A DNA stretch of 64,000 bases. Origin: Mycobacterium pinniadriaticum. GTDB taxonomy: Bacteria > Actinomycetota > Actinomycetes > Mycobacteriales > Mycobacteriaceae. The DNA lies in the NCBI RefSeq assembly GCF_026242045.1, contig NZ_JAPJDO010000007.1, positions 62,001 to 126,000 on the forward strand. The letters are read 5' to 3'. Under the pieces are notes generated by a model that saw only the letters and a program-made list of their open reading frames with translations, was not told the origin of the DNA and ran no database searches. Every line of letters starts with the position of its first letter. Positions within the stretch are counted from its first letter, which is position 1. The translations under genes were made by a program, and so were the position numbers. Positions 7,605 through 17,186 of this stretch are shown one piece after another.

Positions 7605-8807
7605 GTGCTCACGGACGTCATCGCCGGCGTCGATCTGATGGACGGCCGGTTCTACGCCAGCAGCGAGGCGCGGGATGCCTACCGCTGGATGCGCGAACAC
7701 CAGCCGGTGTTCCGGGACTGCAACGGCCTGGCCGCCGCCACCACCTACCGTGCGGTGATCGACGCCGAGCGGCAGCCCGAACTGTTCTCCAACGCCGGCG
7801 GCATCCGCCCGACGACTCCGGCGCTGCCGCACATGATCGACATGGACGATCCCGCGCACCTGCTACGGCGCAAATTGGTCAATGCCGGCTTCACCCGTAA
7901 GCGGGTTAGAGACAAGACGGAATCCATTGCGGGACTGTGCGATACGCTGATCGACGCGATCTGTGAGCGCGGTTCGGCTGACTTCGTCCGCGATCTGGCC
8001 GCACCGCTGCCGATGGCCGTCATCGGCGACATGCTCGGCGTCGCACCCCGGGATCGGGCCACCTTGCTGGCCTGGTCCGACGATATGGTCGTGGCATTGA
8101 GTTCGGTGGCCACCGAGGAATCGCTGACCACCGCGGCCAACGCGCTGAGTGCCTACAACGAGTTCATGGGCGATTTCGTCGCTGCCCGCCGCCGCGAAGC
8201 CGCCGATGACTTGGTCAGCGTCCTGATCGCCGCCGAGGTCGACGGCCAGCGGCTCACCGATGAGCAGATCCTCGCCGAGACCCTGTTGATCCTCATCGGC
8301 GGCGACGAGACCACCCGGCACACGCTGTCGGGTGGAACCGCGGAACTGATCCGTCATCCCGATCAGTGGGAGGCGCTGCGCGGCAACGCCGAGTTGCTGC
8401 CCGATGCGGTCGAGGAGATGCTGCGCTGGACCTCGCCGATCAAGAACATGTGCCGAACCCTGACCGCGGACGCCGACTTTCACGGCACTTCGTTATATGC
8501 CGGGGAGAAGATCCTGCTGATGTTCGAATCGGCCAACTTCGACGAGACGGTTTTCGGGGACCCCGAGGTGTTCCGCATCGACCGTCAGCCCAACAATCAC
8601 GTCAGCTTCGGGTTCGGCACCCACTTCTGCCTGGGTAACCAGCTGGCGCGGCTGGAGCTGACCACCATGACCCGACGGGTGCTGGCCCGGCTACCGGATT
8701 TGCGGCTGGCCGAGGGTGCGCAGCTGCCGCTGCGGCCCGCCAACTTCGTCAGCGGGCTGGAGGCCATGCCCGTGGAATTCACCCCGACCGCGCCGATTTC
8801 ACGCTGA
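7605..8807 (+). CDS. Cytochrome P450, CYP142 type (sterol side-chain hydroxylase family)
   Basis: This 400-residue soluble P450 has the I-helix oxygen-binding segment LIGGDETTRH (about 230-239), ExxR as EMLR (271-274), and the haem loop FGFGTHFCLG with axial Cys342. Long stretches (DMDDPAHLLRRKLVNAGFTR, LAAPLPMAVIGDMLGV, RPANFVSGLEAMPV) match CYP142 as I remember it. CYP142 hydroxylates the terminal carbon of cholesterol or cholestenone. The GTG at 7605 follows TATGAT (7592-7597) by seven bases and fits the family N-terminus better than the ATG at 7593. In known mycobacteria CYP142 lies in the sterol catabolism cluster; here it stands between mutT2 and typA. Confidence 0.88.
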   Translation: MLTDVIAGVDLMDGRFYASSEARDAYRWMREHQPVFRDCNGLAAATTYRAVIDAERQPELFSNAGGIRPTTPALPHMIDMDDPAHLLRRKLVNAGFTRKRVRDKTESIAGLCDTLIDAICERGSADFVRDLAAPLPMAVIGDMLGVAPRDRATLLAWSDDMVVALSSVATEESLTTAANALSAYNEFMGDFVAARRREAADDLVSVLIAAEVDGQRLTDEQILAETLLILIGGDETTRHTLSGGTAELIRHPDQWEALRGNAELLPDAVEEMLRWTSPIKNMCRTLTADADFHGTSLYAGEKILLMFESANFDETVFGDPEVFRIDRQPNNHVSFGFGTHFCLGNQLARLELTTMTRRVLARLPDLRLAEGAQLPLRPANFVSGLEAMPVEFTPTAPISR

Positions 8808-8839
8808 AGTCCGGGCTGGGGTTGCTCCGCCGGTAAGGG

Positions 8840-9109
8840 TCAGTAGTGCAGCGGGTCAGCCACCGTGACGTCGGCGCGACTGTCCGGGTGTGCCACGGCG
8901 TGCACCGGGTGCATCAGCACGGGATGGCGGCAGTGCGCACACGACTGCGGCTGCCGGCGATCCGACGAGACCGTCAGGTGGTGACAGTTCGCGCAACGCA
9001 CGATGTAGGCCCCGCCGATCCAGTTGAGCAGGCCGAGGTAGATCCCGGCGGTCGCGGCCGTCCCCAGGACGACGATCAGCGCGATGGTGAGAACTTCGTA
9101 GACCGTCAT
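8840..9109 (-). CDS. Small membrane protein with CxxC zinc-ribbon-like motif
   Basis: This 89-residue protein has one N-terminal membrane helix (about residues 6-31, rich in Ile/Val/Leu/Ala). A short cytoplasmic or periplasmic tail follows, with CANC and, 16 residues on, CAHC, a four-cysteine arrangement typical of zinc ribbons. The rest is histidine-rich. I do not recognise a named family. The start is set by GGGAGG (9116-9121, minus strand), six bases before the ATG. It converges with the P450 gene and diverges from typA. Confidence 0.7.
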   Translation of the reverse strand: MTVYEVLTIALIVVLGTAATAGIYLGLLNWIGGAYIVRCANCHHLTVSSDRRQPQSCAHCRHPVLMHPVHAVAHPDSRADVTVADPLHY

Positions 9110-9253
9110 GCCAAACCTCCCATTTGACGGTTCGAATTCAGAGTAGCTCCGCAGGCTTGGTGCCCGCTGGCAGTGCGCAGGAGTTGTTGGTCCAATCCGG
9201 ACGGTCGCTCCCCGTTTTCGCAAAAGGGCACCTGCGCTGCCAGAATCAGGGCC

Positions 9254-11152
9254 GTGAGCAACCAGGACTTCCGCAATGTCGCCATCGTGGCGCACGTCGA
9301 TCATGGCAAGACCACGCTGGTAGACGCCATGCTGCGGCAGTCCGGTGCGCTGACGCACCGCGGCGACGACGCGATCGAGCGCCTGATGGACTCCGGTGAC
9401 CTGGAGAAGGAAAAGGGCATCACCATCCTGGCGAAGAACACCGCCGTCCATCGTCATCACCAGGACGGCTCGATGACGGTGATCAACGTCATAGACACCC
9501 CCGGCCACGCCGACTTCGGCGGCGAGGTCGAGCGGGGATTGTCCATGGTCGACGGGGTGCTGCTGCTGGTCGACGCCTCCGAAGGCCCGCTGCCCCAGAC
9601 CCGCTTCGTTCTGCGCAAGGCGCTGGCCGCGCACTTGCCGGTGATCCTGGTGGTCAACAAGACCGACCGGCCGGACGCACGGATCGCCGAGGTCGTCGAG
9701 GAGAGCCACGACTTGCTGCTCGACGTCGCGTCCGATCTCGACGAGGAGGCCCAGGCCGCCGCCGAGAAGGCCCTCGACCTGCCGACTCTGTACGCGTCGG
9801 GTCGGGCCGGCATCGCCAGCACCACCGCGCCCGCCAACGGTGAGAACCCCGACGGGGAGAACCTCGATCCGCTGTTCGACGTTCTGCTCGAGCACATCCC
9901 GCCGCCGCAGGGCGATCCGGAGGCTCCGCTGCAGGCGCTGGTGACCAACCTGGACGCCTCGGCGTTCCTGGGCCGGCTGGCCTTGATCCGGATCTACAAG
10001 GGCCGCATCCGCAAGGGCCAGCAGGTGGCCTGGATGCGGGAGGTCGACGGACACCCCGTCATCACGAACGCCAAGATCACCGAGCTGCTCGTCACCGAGG
10101 GCGTCGAGCGCACCCCGACCGACGATGCCATCGCCGGTGACATCGTCGCGGTCGCGGGCATCCCGGAGATCATGATCGGTGACACGCTCGCCGACGTCGA
10201 CCATGCCCACGCACTGCCGCGCATCACCGTCGACGAACCGGCGATCTCGGTCACCATCGGCACCAACACCTCGCCGTTGGCCGGCAAGGTGTCCGGCCAC
10301 AAGCTGACCGCGCGAATGGTCAAGTCCCGCTTGGATTCCGAGCTGGTCGGCAATGTCTCGATCAAGGTCGTCGACATCGGCCGCCCGGACGCCTGGGAGG
10401 TGCAGGGCCGCGGTGAGCTGGCCCTGGCGGTGCTCGTCGAACAGATGCGCCGCGAAGGTTTCGAGCTGACCGTCGGCAAGCCACAGGTGGTGACCCGCAC
10501 CATCGACGGCAAGCTGCACGAACCGTTCGAGGCAATGACGATCGACTGCCCCGACGAATTCGTCGGCGCCATCACCCAGTTGATGGCCGCCCGCAAGGGT
10601 CGCATGGAGGAGATGACCAATCACGCCGCCGGATGGGTGCGGATGGACTTCATCGTGCCCAGCCGCGGCCTGATCGGGTTCCGCACCGACTTCCTGACGC
10701 TGACCCGGGGCACCGGGATCGCCAACGCGGTGTTCGACGGTTACCGGCCGTGGGCCGGGGAGATCCGCGCGAGGCACACCGGTTCGCTGGTGTCCGACCG
10801 CGCCGGATCGATCACGCCGTTCGCGATGATCCAGCTCGCCGACCGCGGCCAGTTCTTCGTGGAGCCGGGTCAGGACACCTATGAGGGGCAGGTCGTCGGG
10901 ATCAACCCGCGAGCCGAGGATCTCGACATCAACATCACCCGCGAGAAGAAGCTGACCAACATGCGGTCCTCCACCGCCGACGTGATCGAGACGCTGGCTC
11001 GTCCGCTCGAACTCGATCTCGAGCAGGCCATGGAGTTCTGTGCGGCCGACGAATGCGTAGAGGTGACCCCGGAGATCGTCCGGGTCCGCAAGGTCGAACT
11101 GGACGCCACCAGCCGGGCCAGGGCCAAGGCGAGGGCGAAGGCGCGGGGCTGA
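9254..11152 (+). CDS. typA: Translational GTPase TypA/BipA
   Basis: This 632-residue ribosome-associated GTPase is built like elongation factor G. G1 is AHVDHGKTT (residues 13-21), G3 is [11 protein letters not shown], and G4 is VNKTD. The C-terminal BipA-specific part ([18 protein letters not shown]) is present in full. TypA assists translation or 50S assembly under stress. The GTG at 9254 was chosen because CAGAAT ends seven bases upstream and family N-terminal residues begin there. A longer frame to 9173 would add 27 unrelated residues. It is the Rv1165 orthologue and converges with the DUF559 gene. Confidence 0.95.
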   Translation: MSNQDFRNVAIVAHVDHGKTTLVDAMLRQSGALTHRGDDAIERLMDSGDLEKEKGITILAKNTAVHRHHQDGSMTVINVIDTPGHADFGGEVERGLSMVDGVLLLVDASEGPLPQTRFVLRKALAAHLPVILVVNKTDRPDARIAEVVEESHDLLLDVASDLDEEAQAAAEKALDLPTLYASGRAGIASTTAPANGENPDGENLDPLFDVLLEHIPPPQGDPEAPLQALVTNLDASAFLGRLALIRIYKGRIRKGQQVAWMREVDGHPVITNAKITELLVTEGVERTPTDDAIAGDIVAVAGIPEIMIGDTLADVDHAHALPRITVDEPAISVTIGTNTSPLAGKVSGHKLTARMVKSRLDSELVGNVSIKVVDIGRPDAWEVQGRGELALAVLVEQMRREGFELTVGKPQVVTRTIDGKLHEPFEAMTIDCPDEFVGAITQLMAARKGRMEEMTNHAAGWVRMDFIVPSRGLIGFRTDFLTLTRGTGIANAVFDGYRPWAGEIRARHTGSLVSDRAGSITPFAMIQLADRGQFFVEPGQDTYEGQVVGINPRAEDLDINITREKKLTNMRSSTADVIETLARPLELDLEQAMEFCAADECVEVTPEIVRVRKVELDATSRARAKARAKARG

Positions 11153-11159
11153 TATTCCG

Positions 11160-11215
11160 CGAGTGTGAAGAATTTGCGGGATTTCGCCGATTTTCCCGCA
11201 GAGGTTTCACACTCG
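11160..11215. terminator. Two-tier stem-loop after typA
   Basis: CGAGTGTGAA (11160-11169) pairs perfectly with TTCACACTCG (11206-11215). Inside it, TGCGGGA (11175-11181) pairs with TCCCGCA (11194-11200) around a 12-base loop. The two stems are separated by symmetric five-base internal loops. The right arm includes the stop codon of the convergent DUF559 gene (11207-11209). It is a plausible bidirectional terminator. Confidence 0.65.
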
Positions 11216-12046
11216 TCGCGCCCGGGCGTTCGTCACCCAGTGGATGATGGCGCCCTCGGTGTCCTCGACAGTCACCCGGATGACGATCCACCCGAGTTCG
11301 GTCAGCGCATCGACGCGCCGGATGTCGCGATTGAACTGCCGGCGATCGGTGCGGTGGTGGTCGCCCTCGTACTCGACGGCCACCTTGAGCTCCGGCCATG
11401 CCATGTCCACGCGGGCGATGGCCTGGCCGTATTGGTCACGCACCACGAATTGTGTTGTAGGTGCCGGAAACCCGGCACGGATCAGCAGAAGCCGCAGCCA
11501 TGTTTCACGGGGCGATTCCGCTCCGCCATCGACGAGCGCCAGGGTGGCGCGGGCCTGTGCGATCCCGCGGTGATTGCGATAGCGCTCGACGAGTTCGTCG
11601 ATGTCGGCCGGTTTGAGGCGCGTCGCGTTCGCCAGTGCGTCGATGACCGCGACGGCGCGGTCCGACCGATACCGGCGCGCCAGGTCGAGGGCAGTGCGGG
11701 CCGGGGTGGTGACCGGTACGCCACGCAGGACGACGACTTCGTCCTCGGCCAGCCGGTCGGCCCATGTCCGAATGCCCGGGGGCGGGTGCCGGTTGTCGTG
11801 AATCAGTTCGGCGGGCTCGTTGGGGCCTACCCACTTGGCGCCATGCCAGGCTGCTGCGGAATGTCCTGCCACCACGCCGCGGCGCCGGGACCACAGCCAG
11901 GCAGCCTGTGCGCGCCCGACTGCGGACAATTGGCTATCGCGGCGGACGTGGACACCGGGATAGACAGACCTGAACGCGGTGCGTAGCCCGTGGGGTGTGA
12001 CGGTGCCGGCAGCCACCGCCTCGCTGCCGATTATCGCGCCGACCAT
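11207..12046 (-). CDS. DUF559 domain protein with AbiEi-like N-terminal region
   Basis: This protein of about 279 residues falls in the large actinobacterial family annotated as DUF559 or AbiEi-like. The N-terminal half ([18 protein letters not shown], then [11 protein letters not shown]) resembles the winged-helix region of type IV antitoxin-like proteins. The C-terminal half ([20 protein letters not shown], then [13 protein letters not shown]) is DUF559, a Vsr-like nuclease fold with acidic residues in the expected place. Function is unproven. No cognate AbiEii-type toxin gene is adjacent. The ATG at 12046 is preferred over starts further upstream, which would overlap lpqW. Not in this place in M. 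tuberculosis as I recall. Confidence 0.75.
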   Translation of the reverse strand: MVGAIIGSEAVAAGTVTPHGLRTAFRSVYPGVHVRRDSQLSAVGRAQAAWLWSRRRGVVAGHSAAAWHGAKWVGPNEPAELIHDNRHPPPGIRTWADRLAEDEVVVLRGVPVTTPARTALDLARRYRSDRAVAVIDALANATRLKPADIDELVERYRNHRGIAQARATLALVDGGAESPRETWLRLLLIRAGFPAPTTQFVVRDQYGQAIARVDMAWPELKVAVEYEGDHHRTDRRQFNRDIRRVDALTELGWIVIRVTVEDTEGAIIHWVTNARARRV

Positions 12047-12107
12047 TTCCGCAGTGTGCTCATCGGGTCCGACAGCACCGAGACCGCGAATCGCTACTCT
12101 GATGGGC

Positions 12108-14030
12108 GTGCCGGACAGACATCGCAGCCTACAAGCCCTGGCTGTGTTGGTGTCTGTGCTGTTCACGGCGGCGTGCACGGTCAGCCCGCCGCCCGCCCCG
12201 CAGAGCACCGAGACGTCGGAGGCGCCGGCTCCACCACCACCGCGGGCAACCCAGATCATCATGGGTATCGACTCCATCGGCGCCGGATTCAACCCGCATC
12301 TGCTCTCCGACCAGTCCCCGGTCAACGCGGCTATCAGCTCGTTGGTGCTGCCCAGCTCCTTCCGGCCGGTGCCCGACCCGGCCACCCCGACCGGCTCCCG
12401 CTGGGAGATGGATCCCACCCTGCTGGTCTCGGCGGAGGTCACCAGTGAGGACCCGTTCACCGTCACCTACAAGATCCGCCCGGAAGCGTCCTGGACCGAC
12501 AACGCGCCGATCGCCGCGGACGACTTCTGGTATTTGTGGCGTCAGATGGTCAGCCAGCCCGGAGTCGTCGACCCGGCAGGCTACGACCTGATCACCGGGG
12601 TGCAATCGATCGACGGCGGCAAGACGGCGGTGGTCACGTTCTCCGAGCCGTATCCGGCCTGGCGTGAGCTGTTCAACGATCTGCTGCCGGCACACATCGT
12701 CAAAGACGTGCCGGGCGGCTTCCCGGCCGGCCTGGCTCGTGCGCTGCCGGTGACCGCCGGCCAATTCCGGGTGGACAATATCGATCCCCAGCGCGACGAG
12801 ATCCTGTTGGCGCGCAACGACCGGTTCTGGGGCCCGCCTGCCCACCCTGACCAGATCCTGTTCCGCCGCGCGGGCGCGCCGGCGGCGCTGGCCGACTCGA
12901 TTCGAAACGGCGACACGCAGGTGGCTCAGGTCCACGGGGGCGCGGCCGCGTTCGCGCAGCTGTCGGCCATCCCGGATGTGCGCACCGCACGGATCGTCAC
13001 CCCGCGGGTCATGCAGCTGACGTTGCGGGCCTCCGAGCCCAAGCTGTCGGATCCCGCTGTGCGCAAAGCGATCCTGGGTCTGCTCGATGTGGATCTGCTC
13101 GCCGCGGTGGGGGCCGGCAGCGACAACACTGTCACCTTGGCCCAAGCGCAGGTGCGCACCCCCAGCGACCCCGGCTACGTGCCCACCGCGCCGCCGGCGT
13201 TGGGCCGGAAGCGGTCGCTGGAACTGCTCGAACAGGCCGGCTTCCAAGTCGACCGCACCCCCACGGAATCGCCGCTGCAGCCGCCGCCGTCAGCCGGCTC
13301 ACGCACCACCACCGAGGCGCCGGGCCCCCCGGAGATCACCCGCGGCCGGATCAGCAAGGACGGTGAGACGCTGTCGCTGGTGATCGGGGTGGCCGCCAAC
13401 GACCCGACGTCGGTGGCAGTGGCCAACACCGCGGCCGATCAGCTGCGCAGCGTGGGGATCGCCGCGACCGTCCTGGCGTTGGATCCGCCGGTGCTCTACG
13501 GGGATGCGCTGGTGAACAACCGCGTCGACGCGATCGTCGGCTGGCACGCGGCCGGAGGTGACCTGGCCACCGCGCTCGCCTCCCGCTACGGGTGTCCGGC
13601 TCTGGAGGCGACCGCGGTCTCGACGACGCCGGCCGGCGCGACCACCACAACGACACCGGCACCGACATCGAGTGCGTCGCCCGGCCCGGCCACCAGCACG
13701 CCGACGGCCACCGCGACACCGACGACCACGACCCGGCCCCCGGCTGCACCGGAGTCCGGCGAACTCGTGCAGGCGCCGTCGAACCTGACCGGAATCTGCG
13801 ACCGCAGCATTCAGCCCAATATCAATGCCGCCCTTGATGGTTCGGCCAAGATCGGCGACGTCATCGATCTCGTCGAACCCCGGTTGTGGAACATGGCCAC
13901 CGTATTGCCGATCCTGCAGGACACCACGATCGTCGCGGTCGGTCCGAGTGTGCGGAACGTGAGCCTGAGTGGCGCGGTGCCGGTCGGCATTGTCGGCGAC
14001 GCGGGCCGGTGGGCCAAGGCCGCGCCGTAG
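12108..14030 (+). CDS. lpqW: Lipoprotein LpqW, regulator of PIM/LAM synthesis
   Basis: This 640-residue lipoprotein has the fold of an ABC-type peptide-binding protein (SBP_bac_5). The signal peptide ends in VLFTAAC, so Cys23 is the expected lipidated residue. The periplasmic body follows ([20 protein letters not shown] is a family block). A Thr/Pro-rich linker of about 50 residues is encoded near 13620-13760, before the C-terminal lobe. In mycobacteria LpqW controls the branch at AcPIM4 between polar PIMs and lipoarabinomannan, working against PimE. The GTG at 12108 follows TACTCT by seven bases; an in-frame ATG lies at 12102. Its stop lies two bases from that of the convergent gene. Confidence 0.9.
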   Translation: MPDRHRSLQALAVLVSVLFTAACTVSPPPAPQSTETSEAPAPPPPRATQIIMGIDSIGAGFNPHLLSDQSPVNAAISSLVLPSSFRPVPDPATPTGSRWEMDPTLLVSAEVTSEDPFTVTYKIRPEASWTDNAPIAADDFWYLWRQMVSQPGVVDPAGYDLITGVQSIDGGKTAVVTFSEPYPAWRELFNDLLPAHIVKDVPGGFPAGLARALPVTAGQFRVDNIDPQRDEILLARNDRFWGPPAHPDQILFRRAGAPAALADSIRNGDTQVAQVHGGAAAFAQLSAIPDVRTARIVTPRVMQLTLRASEPKLSDPAVRKAILGLLDVDLLAAVGAGSDNTVTLAQAQVRTPSDPGYVPTAPPALGRKRSLELLEQAGFQVDRTPTESPLQPPPSAGSRTTTEAPGPPEITRGRISKDGETLSLVIGVAANDPTSVAVANTAADQLRSVGIAATVLALDPPVLYGDALVNNRVDAIVGWHAAGGDLATALASRYGCPALEATAVSTTPAGATTTTTPAPTSSASPGPATSTPTATATPTTTTRPPAAPESGELVQAPSNLTGICDRSIQPNINAALDGSAKIGDVIDLVEPRLWNMATVLPILQDTTIVAVGPSVRNVSLSGAVPVGIVGDAGRWAKAAP

Positions 14031-14032
14031 GC

Positions 14033-15037
14033 CTACCCGCCGGCGGCGGCCTTGTGAGCGCGCTTGGAGCCGCCGACTCCGCTCTTCCTCGGTCCGGCGG
14101 ACTGACCGCCGCCGGCGGTGTCGGCCGACCCGGAATCGCCGGTGGCCGCGGCGGGGGAGGCGGTGGTGCCAGGCACCGCTTTGGCCGAGTTGATGACCTT
14201 GGTGACTCGGGCGGACGCCGCCGTCGGCGCCGGGACCGTGGGGATCGGCGACGTCGCAACCCCGGGCCCGGCGGTGAGGTCGGCGTAGATGGTTGTGCGC
14301 CCCTCGTTGACCTCGTTGACGAGATCGGTGACAGCGGTTGTCACCGACGCGTGAATCGGGGCGCGACCGTTGGCGAACGCGGTGGCGAAGTCGCCGGTCT
14401 GGGCGAGGGTCGCGGTGAACGCTGTCGCGCCCTCGACCGCGCCGCCCAGAATCGTCAGCGGTCCGGTCACCAATGCTTGGGCGGCGATGTTGATCGCGTA
14501 GTCGACGGCGTGCTTGTAGGCGGCGAACGCCCGGTCCAGGGTCTCCTGCAGGGCGAAGCCGCCGGCAGGAACTCGTGGCGCGAGCAGCAGGCTGAAGGTA
14601 TTCGTGATCGGCACCTGGATGGCGAGCAGCGCGACGCCGAGCGCCTGCGCGACGTCCTGACCGGCCTGCAGCGCCGTGACCAGCGCGAACGGGCTGGAGA
14701 TCAGCCCCTTGCCCAATCCGACCAGACCCCAGCCGGTGAACGGCGCGTAGGTCGGTGCGGGCGCGGGGGTATTGGGACCGAGGCAGTACGTCTCGCATTG
14801 CTGCGTGCTGCCGATCAGGATCGGCGCCGCGGCGATGATGTCGCCGAGAACGTTGATCCCGATCTGGTACGGGATTGCTCCGAACGCGGGAGTCGTCACG
14901 TCGGTGAGCTGGATGTGAGGCAGGTGTACCGCGGCGATACGCCCGTCCTGACTCGCGGCCAGCGGGCTCACCGCGATGACGCCGGCCCCGGCGAGCGCGA
15001 TGCTGGTCTTGTACAGCGAGCTGGCTGCATCAGGCAT
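14033..15037 (-). CDS. Secreted mycobacterial hypothetical protein with Lys/Ala tail
   Basis: This 334-residue protein of unknown function has an N-terminal hydrophobic segment (TSIALAGAGVIAVSPLAA), a signal or anchor. The body contains HLPHIQLTDV, a two-cysteine loop (QQCETYC) and several hydrophobic helices. A low-complexity Thr/Ala/Ser region and a basic tail (SKRAHKAAAGG) finish the protein. Start: ATG at 15037 with a GGAG ribosome site upstream. It shares architecture with the genes at 15229-16230 and 20347-21330. In M. tuberculosis the interval between lpqW and mshB holds PPE17 and PE11 instead. Confidence 0.7.
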   Translation of the reverse strand: MPDAASSLYKTSIALAGAGVIAVSPLAASQDGRIAAVHLPHIQLTDVTTPAFGAIPYQIGINVLGDIIAAAPILIGSTQQCETYCLGPNTPAPAPTYAPFTGWGLVGLGKGLISSPFALVTALQAGQDVAQALGVALLAIQVPITNTFSLLLAPRVPAGGFALQETLDRAFAAYKHAVDYAINIAAQALVTGPLTILGGAVEGATAFTATLAQTGDFATAFANGRAPIHASVTTAVTDLVNEVNEGRTTIYADLTAGPGVATSPIPTVPAPTAASARVTKVINSAKAVPGTTASPAAATGDSGSADTAGGGQSAGPRKSGVGGSKRAHKAAAGG

Positions 15038-15228
15038 TTCAGGCTCCTTCGCCGAGTTTGTGCCGACCAGCGAAAACTACCTGAGAGCAACCTGAGAAAC
15101 GGTCGATTTCGGCGTGACGGCCTAGGTTGCTTGAGCGCGCAACCAATGCCGGAGCGCGTCAATGACCGGGTTGGCGTGTCGGCGGTGCCGCTGGCTGCGG
15201 CTTTGGGCGGCCGGTGGCAGGTCGCGGA

Positions 15229-16230
15229 CTAGCCGGTGGCGGCGCCGGACTTCACATCCCGGGCCGACCCTGCCATCGAGTGTGTTGACCCGGTCGCCGG
15301 CTTGCTGCTGCTGCCGCTGTCCCTGCTGCTGGATGCCTTGGTCGAGGTCGTCGGCTGCGACGACGGCTGGGTTGACTTCGACGTGGGTGTGATGCGCCGC
15401 AGGCCGGCGGCCGACGGTGCGTCATCGTGGTTGCGGGCCGACTCGGCTTTGCCGTCGCGGGTCGGACGAACCGTGCCGCCGGTGGCGGACTGGGCGGCGT
15501 CGGTCGCGGTGCTCTGGATCACCAGGCGACTCGCGCTGGCCGGCGGTGGCGTCGGTGGTGGCTGGCGGCCGTAGAGGACGTCCCTGATCCCGTCGAGGAG
15601 GATCAGCCCGGGGCCGAAGAACGCCGTGATGGCCGATTTGACGGTGTCGAGGACGCCGGCGATGTCTCCCTGGAGCAGGTCCAGGGCGGCGGTGATGACG
15701 AACTGCGGCACCCGGATGATGACATCCACCACGGCGTAGGCGGCCTCGACGACTTTCCCGCCCAGGTAGGAGGTATCGGCAACCAGGCTGTTGATCGCCT
15801 CGGTCACGTCGGTGCTGAACACCGTCGAGGTAAAGCCGGTGCTGGATGCGACAGGGGTGGCGTTGGGGGATTCGACGACTGTGCTGGCGACGGGCTCAGG
15901 CCGGTAGGCAGTTTGCTCTGGCGGGCCCGCGGCGAGTTGCGTCTCGGGGCCCGACTCGGAGTTGACCTCGCGGCTGATGCGATCGGCGTCGGCGGCCAGC
16001 GCGGCCAGGATCTGTGCCAGCGCGGGACCGATGCCCTCAATTGACAACGGCGGCGTCAGTGCGCTGAGCAGCGACTTGTCGGACGGGCTGAGCAGATCGG
16101 GGCTTGTCGACAACTGCGTCGTCGAGATCTGCATATCCCTGGATGGGGGCGCGAGGGGGTTGGCGACGACCACAGTGGCCGCCACCAGCGCCACTCCTGT
16201 GGTGAGGAATGGCCCCAAGGCCCGTCGCAT
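15229..16230 (-). CDS. Secreted mycobacterial hypothetical protein, Ser/Thr-rich tail
   Basis: This 333-residue protein starts with MRRALGPF and a hydrophobic signal segment ending near VVVANPLAPP. The following motif DMQISTTQLSTS resembles the HIQLTDV and TVRLSA segments at the same place in two nearby proteins. A central region (VIRVPQFVITAALDLLQGDI) is amphipathic. The C-terminal 100 residues are Ser/Thr/Lys low complexity. Start: ATG at 16230, preceded on its strand by GGAGGGAG. No function can be assigned. It is 191 bases upstream of the related gene on the same strand. Confidence 0.7.
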   Translation of the reverse strand: MRRALGPFLTTGVALVAATVVVANPLAPPSRDMQISTTQLSTSPDLLSPSDKSLLSALTPPLSIEGIGPALAQILAALAADADRISREVNSESGPETQLAAGPPEQTAYRPEPVASTVVESPNATPVASSTGFTSTVFSTDVTEAINSLVADTSYLGGKVVEAAYAVVDVIIRVPQFVITAALDLLQGDIAGVLDTVKSAITAFFGPGLILLDGIRDVLYGRQPPPTPPPASASRLVIQSTATDAAQSATGGTVRPTRDGKAESARNHDDAPSAAGLRRITPTSKSTQPSSQPTTSTKASSSRDSGSSSKPATGSTHSMAGSARDVKSGAATG

Positions 16231-16473
16231 GCCGTCTCCCTCCGCTGTTTGCGGCATGGCTAAACGAGAACGATACCTGAGAGGAGGCTGATAAGGCTAA
16301 AGACTCTTCCTGAGAATTTTTGCGAGTTTGTCGGCCGGCTGTGCGGCCGTCGCGGCAGAAACTTATTGGGACCCAATCCAATCCGTCCGGGGGTACGTCT
16401 GAAGGTCGACTGAGGGTCCTGGCGGGTGCAACGACCGGCTAACTTCGGTGCGGAGAATCGACCTCGTAGGGGC

Positions 16474-16489
16474 TGTGACGGGCGTCACG
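16474..16489. promoter_or_regulatory. Possible CRP/cAMP receptor protein site
   Basis: TGTGACGGGCGTCACG matches the mycobacterial CRP consensus TGTGA-N6-TCACA at all but the last position. It lies 244 bases upstream of the secreted-protein start at 16230, which is far for a classical activator site, so its target is unclear. Confidence 0.35.
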
Positions 16490-16596
16490 GAGTCGCTACA
16501 TGGCACGGCACAATGCGTGCGTGGGGGTTTGTCAGACCAGCCACTGCGACTCGATCGGCCGACCTGTTCGGGGGAAACCCCGCGCAGCCGATTGAC

Positions 16597-16779
16597 CTAG
16601 CGAAAGTCCGATACCACGTCGGACACCAGGATCAGCTGGTGCTCACGTCGTAGATCGTCCAGCCTGGCAAAGATATCGCGGTGCGGCACGCGGACGGTCA
16701 GCGACTCCCGTCGCGCCTCGGCGAGCAGCGGTGGTTCGCGCGTGGCGATCCAGTCCTCGTGGGCCCTGGGGCCTTCCCG
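16597..16779 (-). pseudogene. Possible 3' remnant of a lost gene
   Basis: This minus-strand stretch of 60 codons has no start and is bounded upstream by an in-frame TGA. It reads like a real protein C-terminus: HEDWIATREPPLLAEARRE, then LTVRVPHRDIFARLDDLRRE, and ends in LVSDVVSDFR before TAG. Amphipathic helix patterns and codon use suggest former coding. The family is not recognised. It could equally be chance, as the matching N-terminal part is not found upstream in any frame. Confidence 0.35.
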
Positions 16780-17186
16780 TCACCGCGGGCCGGCTGCTCT
16801 CGCCGTTGGCGATCGAACGCCGGTGTAGACGGCGGGTCATCGCCTGCCGAAGCGAGGATGCGTTATTCGGCGTGAGCGGCGACATTCCCCACGTTCTTCT
16901 ACCCGATGCGGTCACGGTTGTCAGTGGTCATGAATAGATCGGTTGACGACCAATCAATCTCACCCGCGGTGTGGCAAAGAACGGTTCGTGCGATCGATAC
17001 GCGGGCAGGCGAAAATCGCCCGATTTCGGTCGACTTCTCGTTATCCCTGCTCGACGCCGACTTTCGAAACCGGCAATGTCGTTACCAAACTGCTGTCGTC
17101 CAGATGCATTGATGCTCAGAGATTTTCGTCAGCGAAAATTGCCAGAGACGTATTGTCATGGCTTTGTTCACCGATATAGTCGGGTG

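Larger units (their letters stand above)
16231..17186. other. 956-base gap without an intact gene
   Basis: No open frame here has convincing codon structure apart from the coding-like remnant at 16597-16779. A CRP-like palindrome lies at 16474-16489. The part from 17000 to 17180 is less GC-rich than the genes around it and ends in the TATAGT promoter box of the next gene. The rest shows nothing I can name. Confidence 0.5.

Noticed and set aside
9110..10777. Long minus-strand frame opposite typA
   Set aside because: It is rich in Asp, Gly, Val and Gln with no domain, as expected from the shadow of a high-GC gene; only its last 89 codons, outside typA, form a real gene.
16426..16937. Short plus-strand frames in the 16-17 kb gap
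   Set aside because: They have no start signals or family features and overlap each other and the minus-strand remnant.
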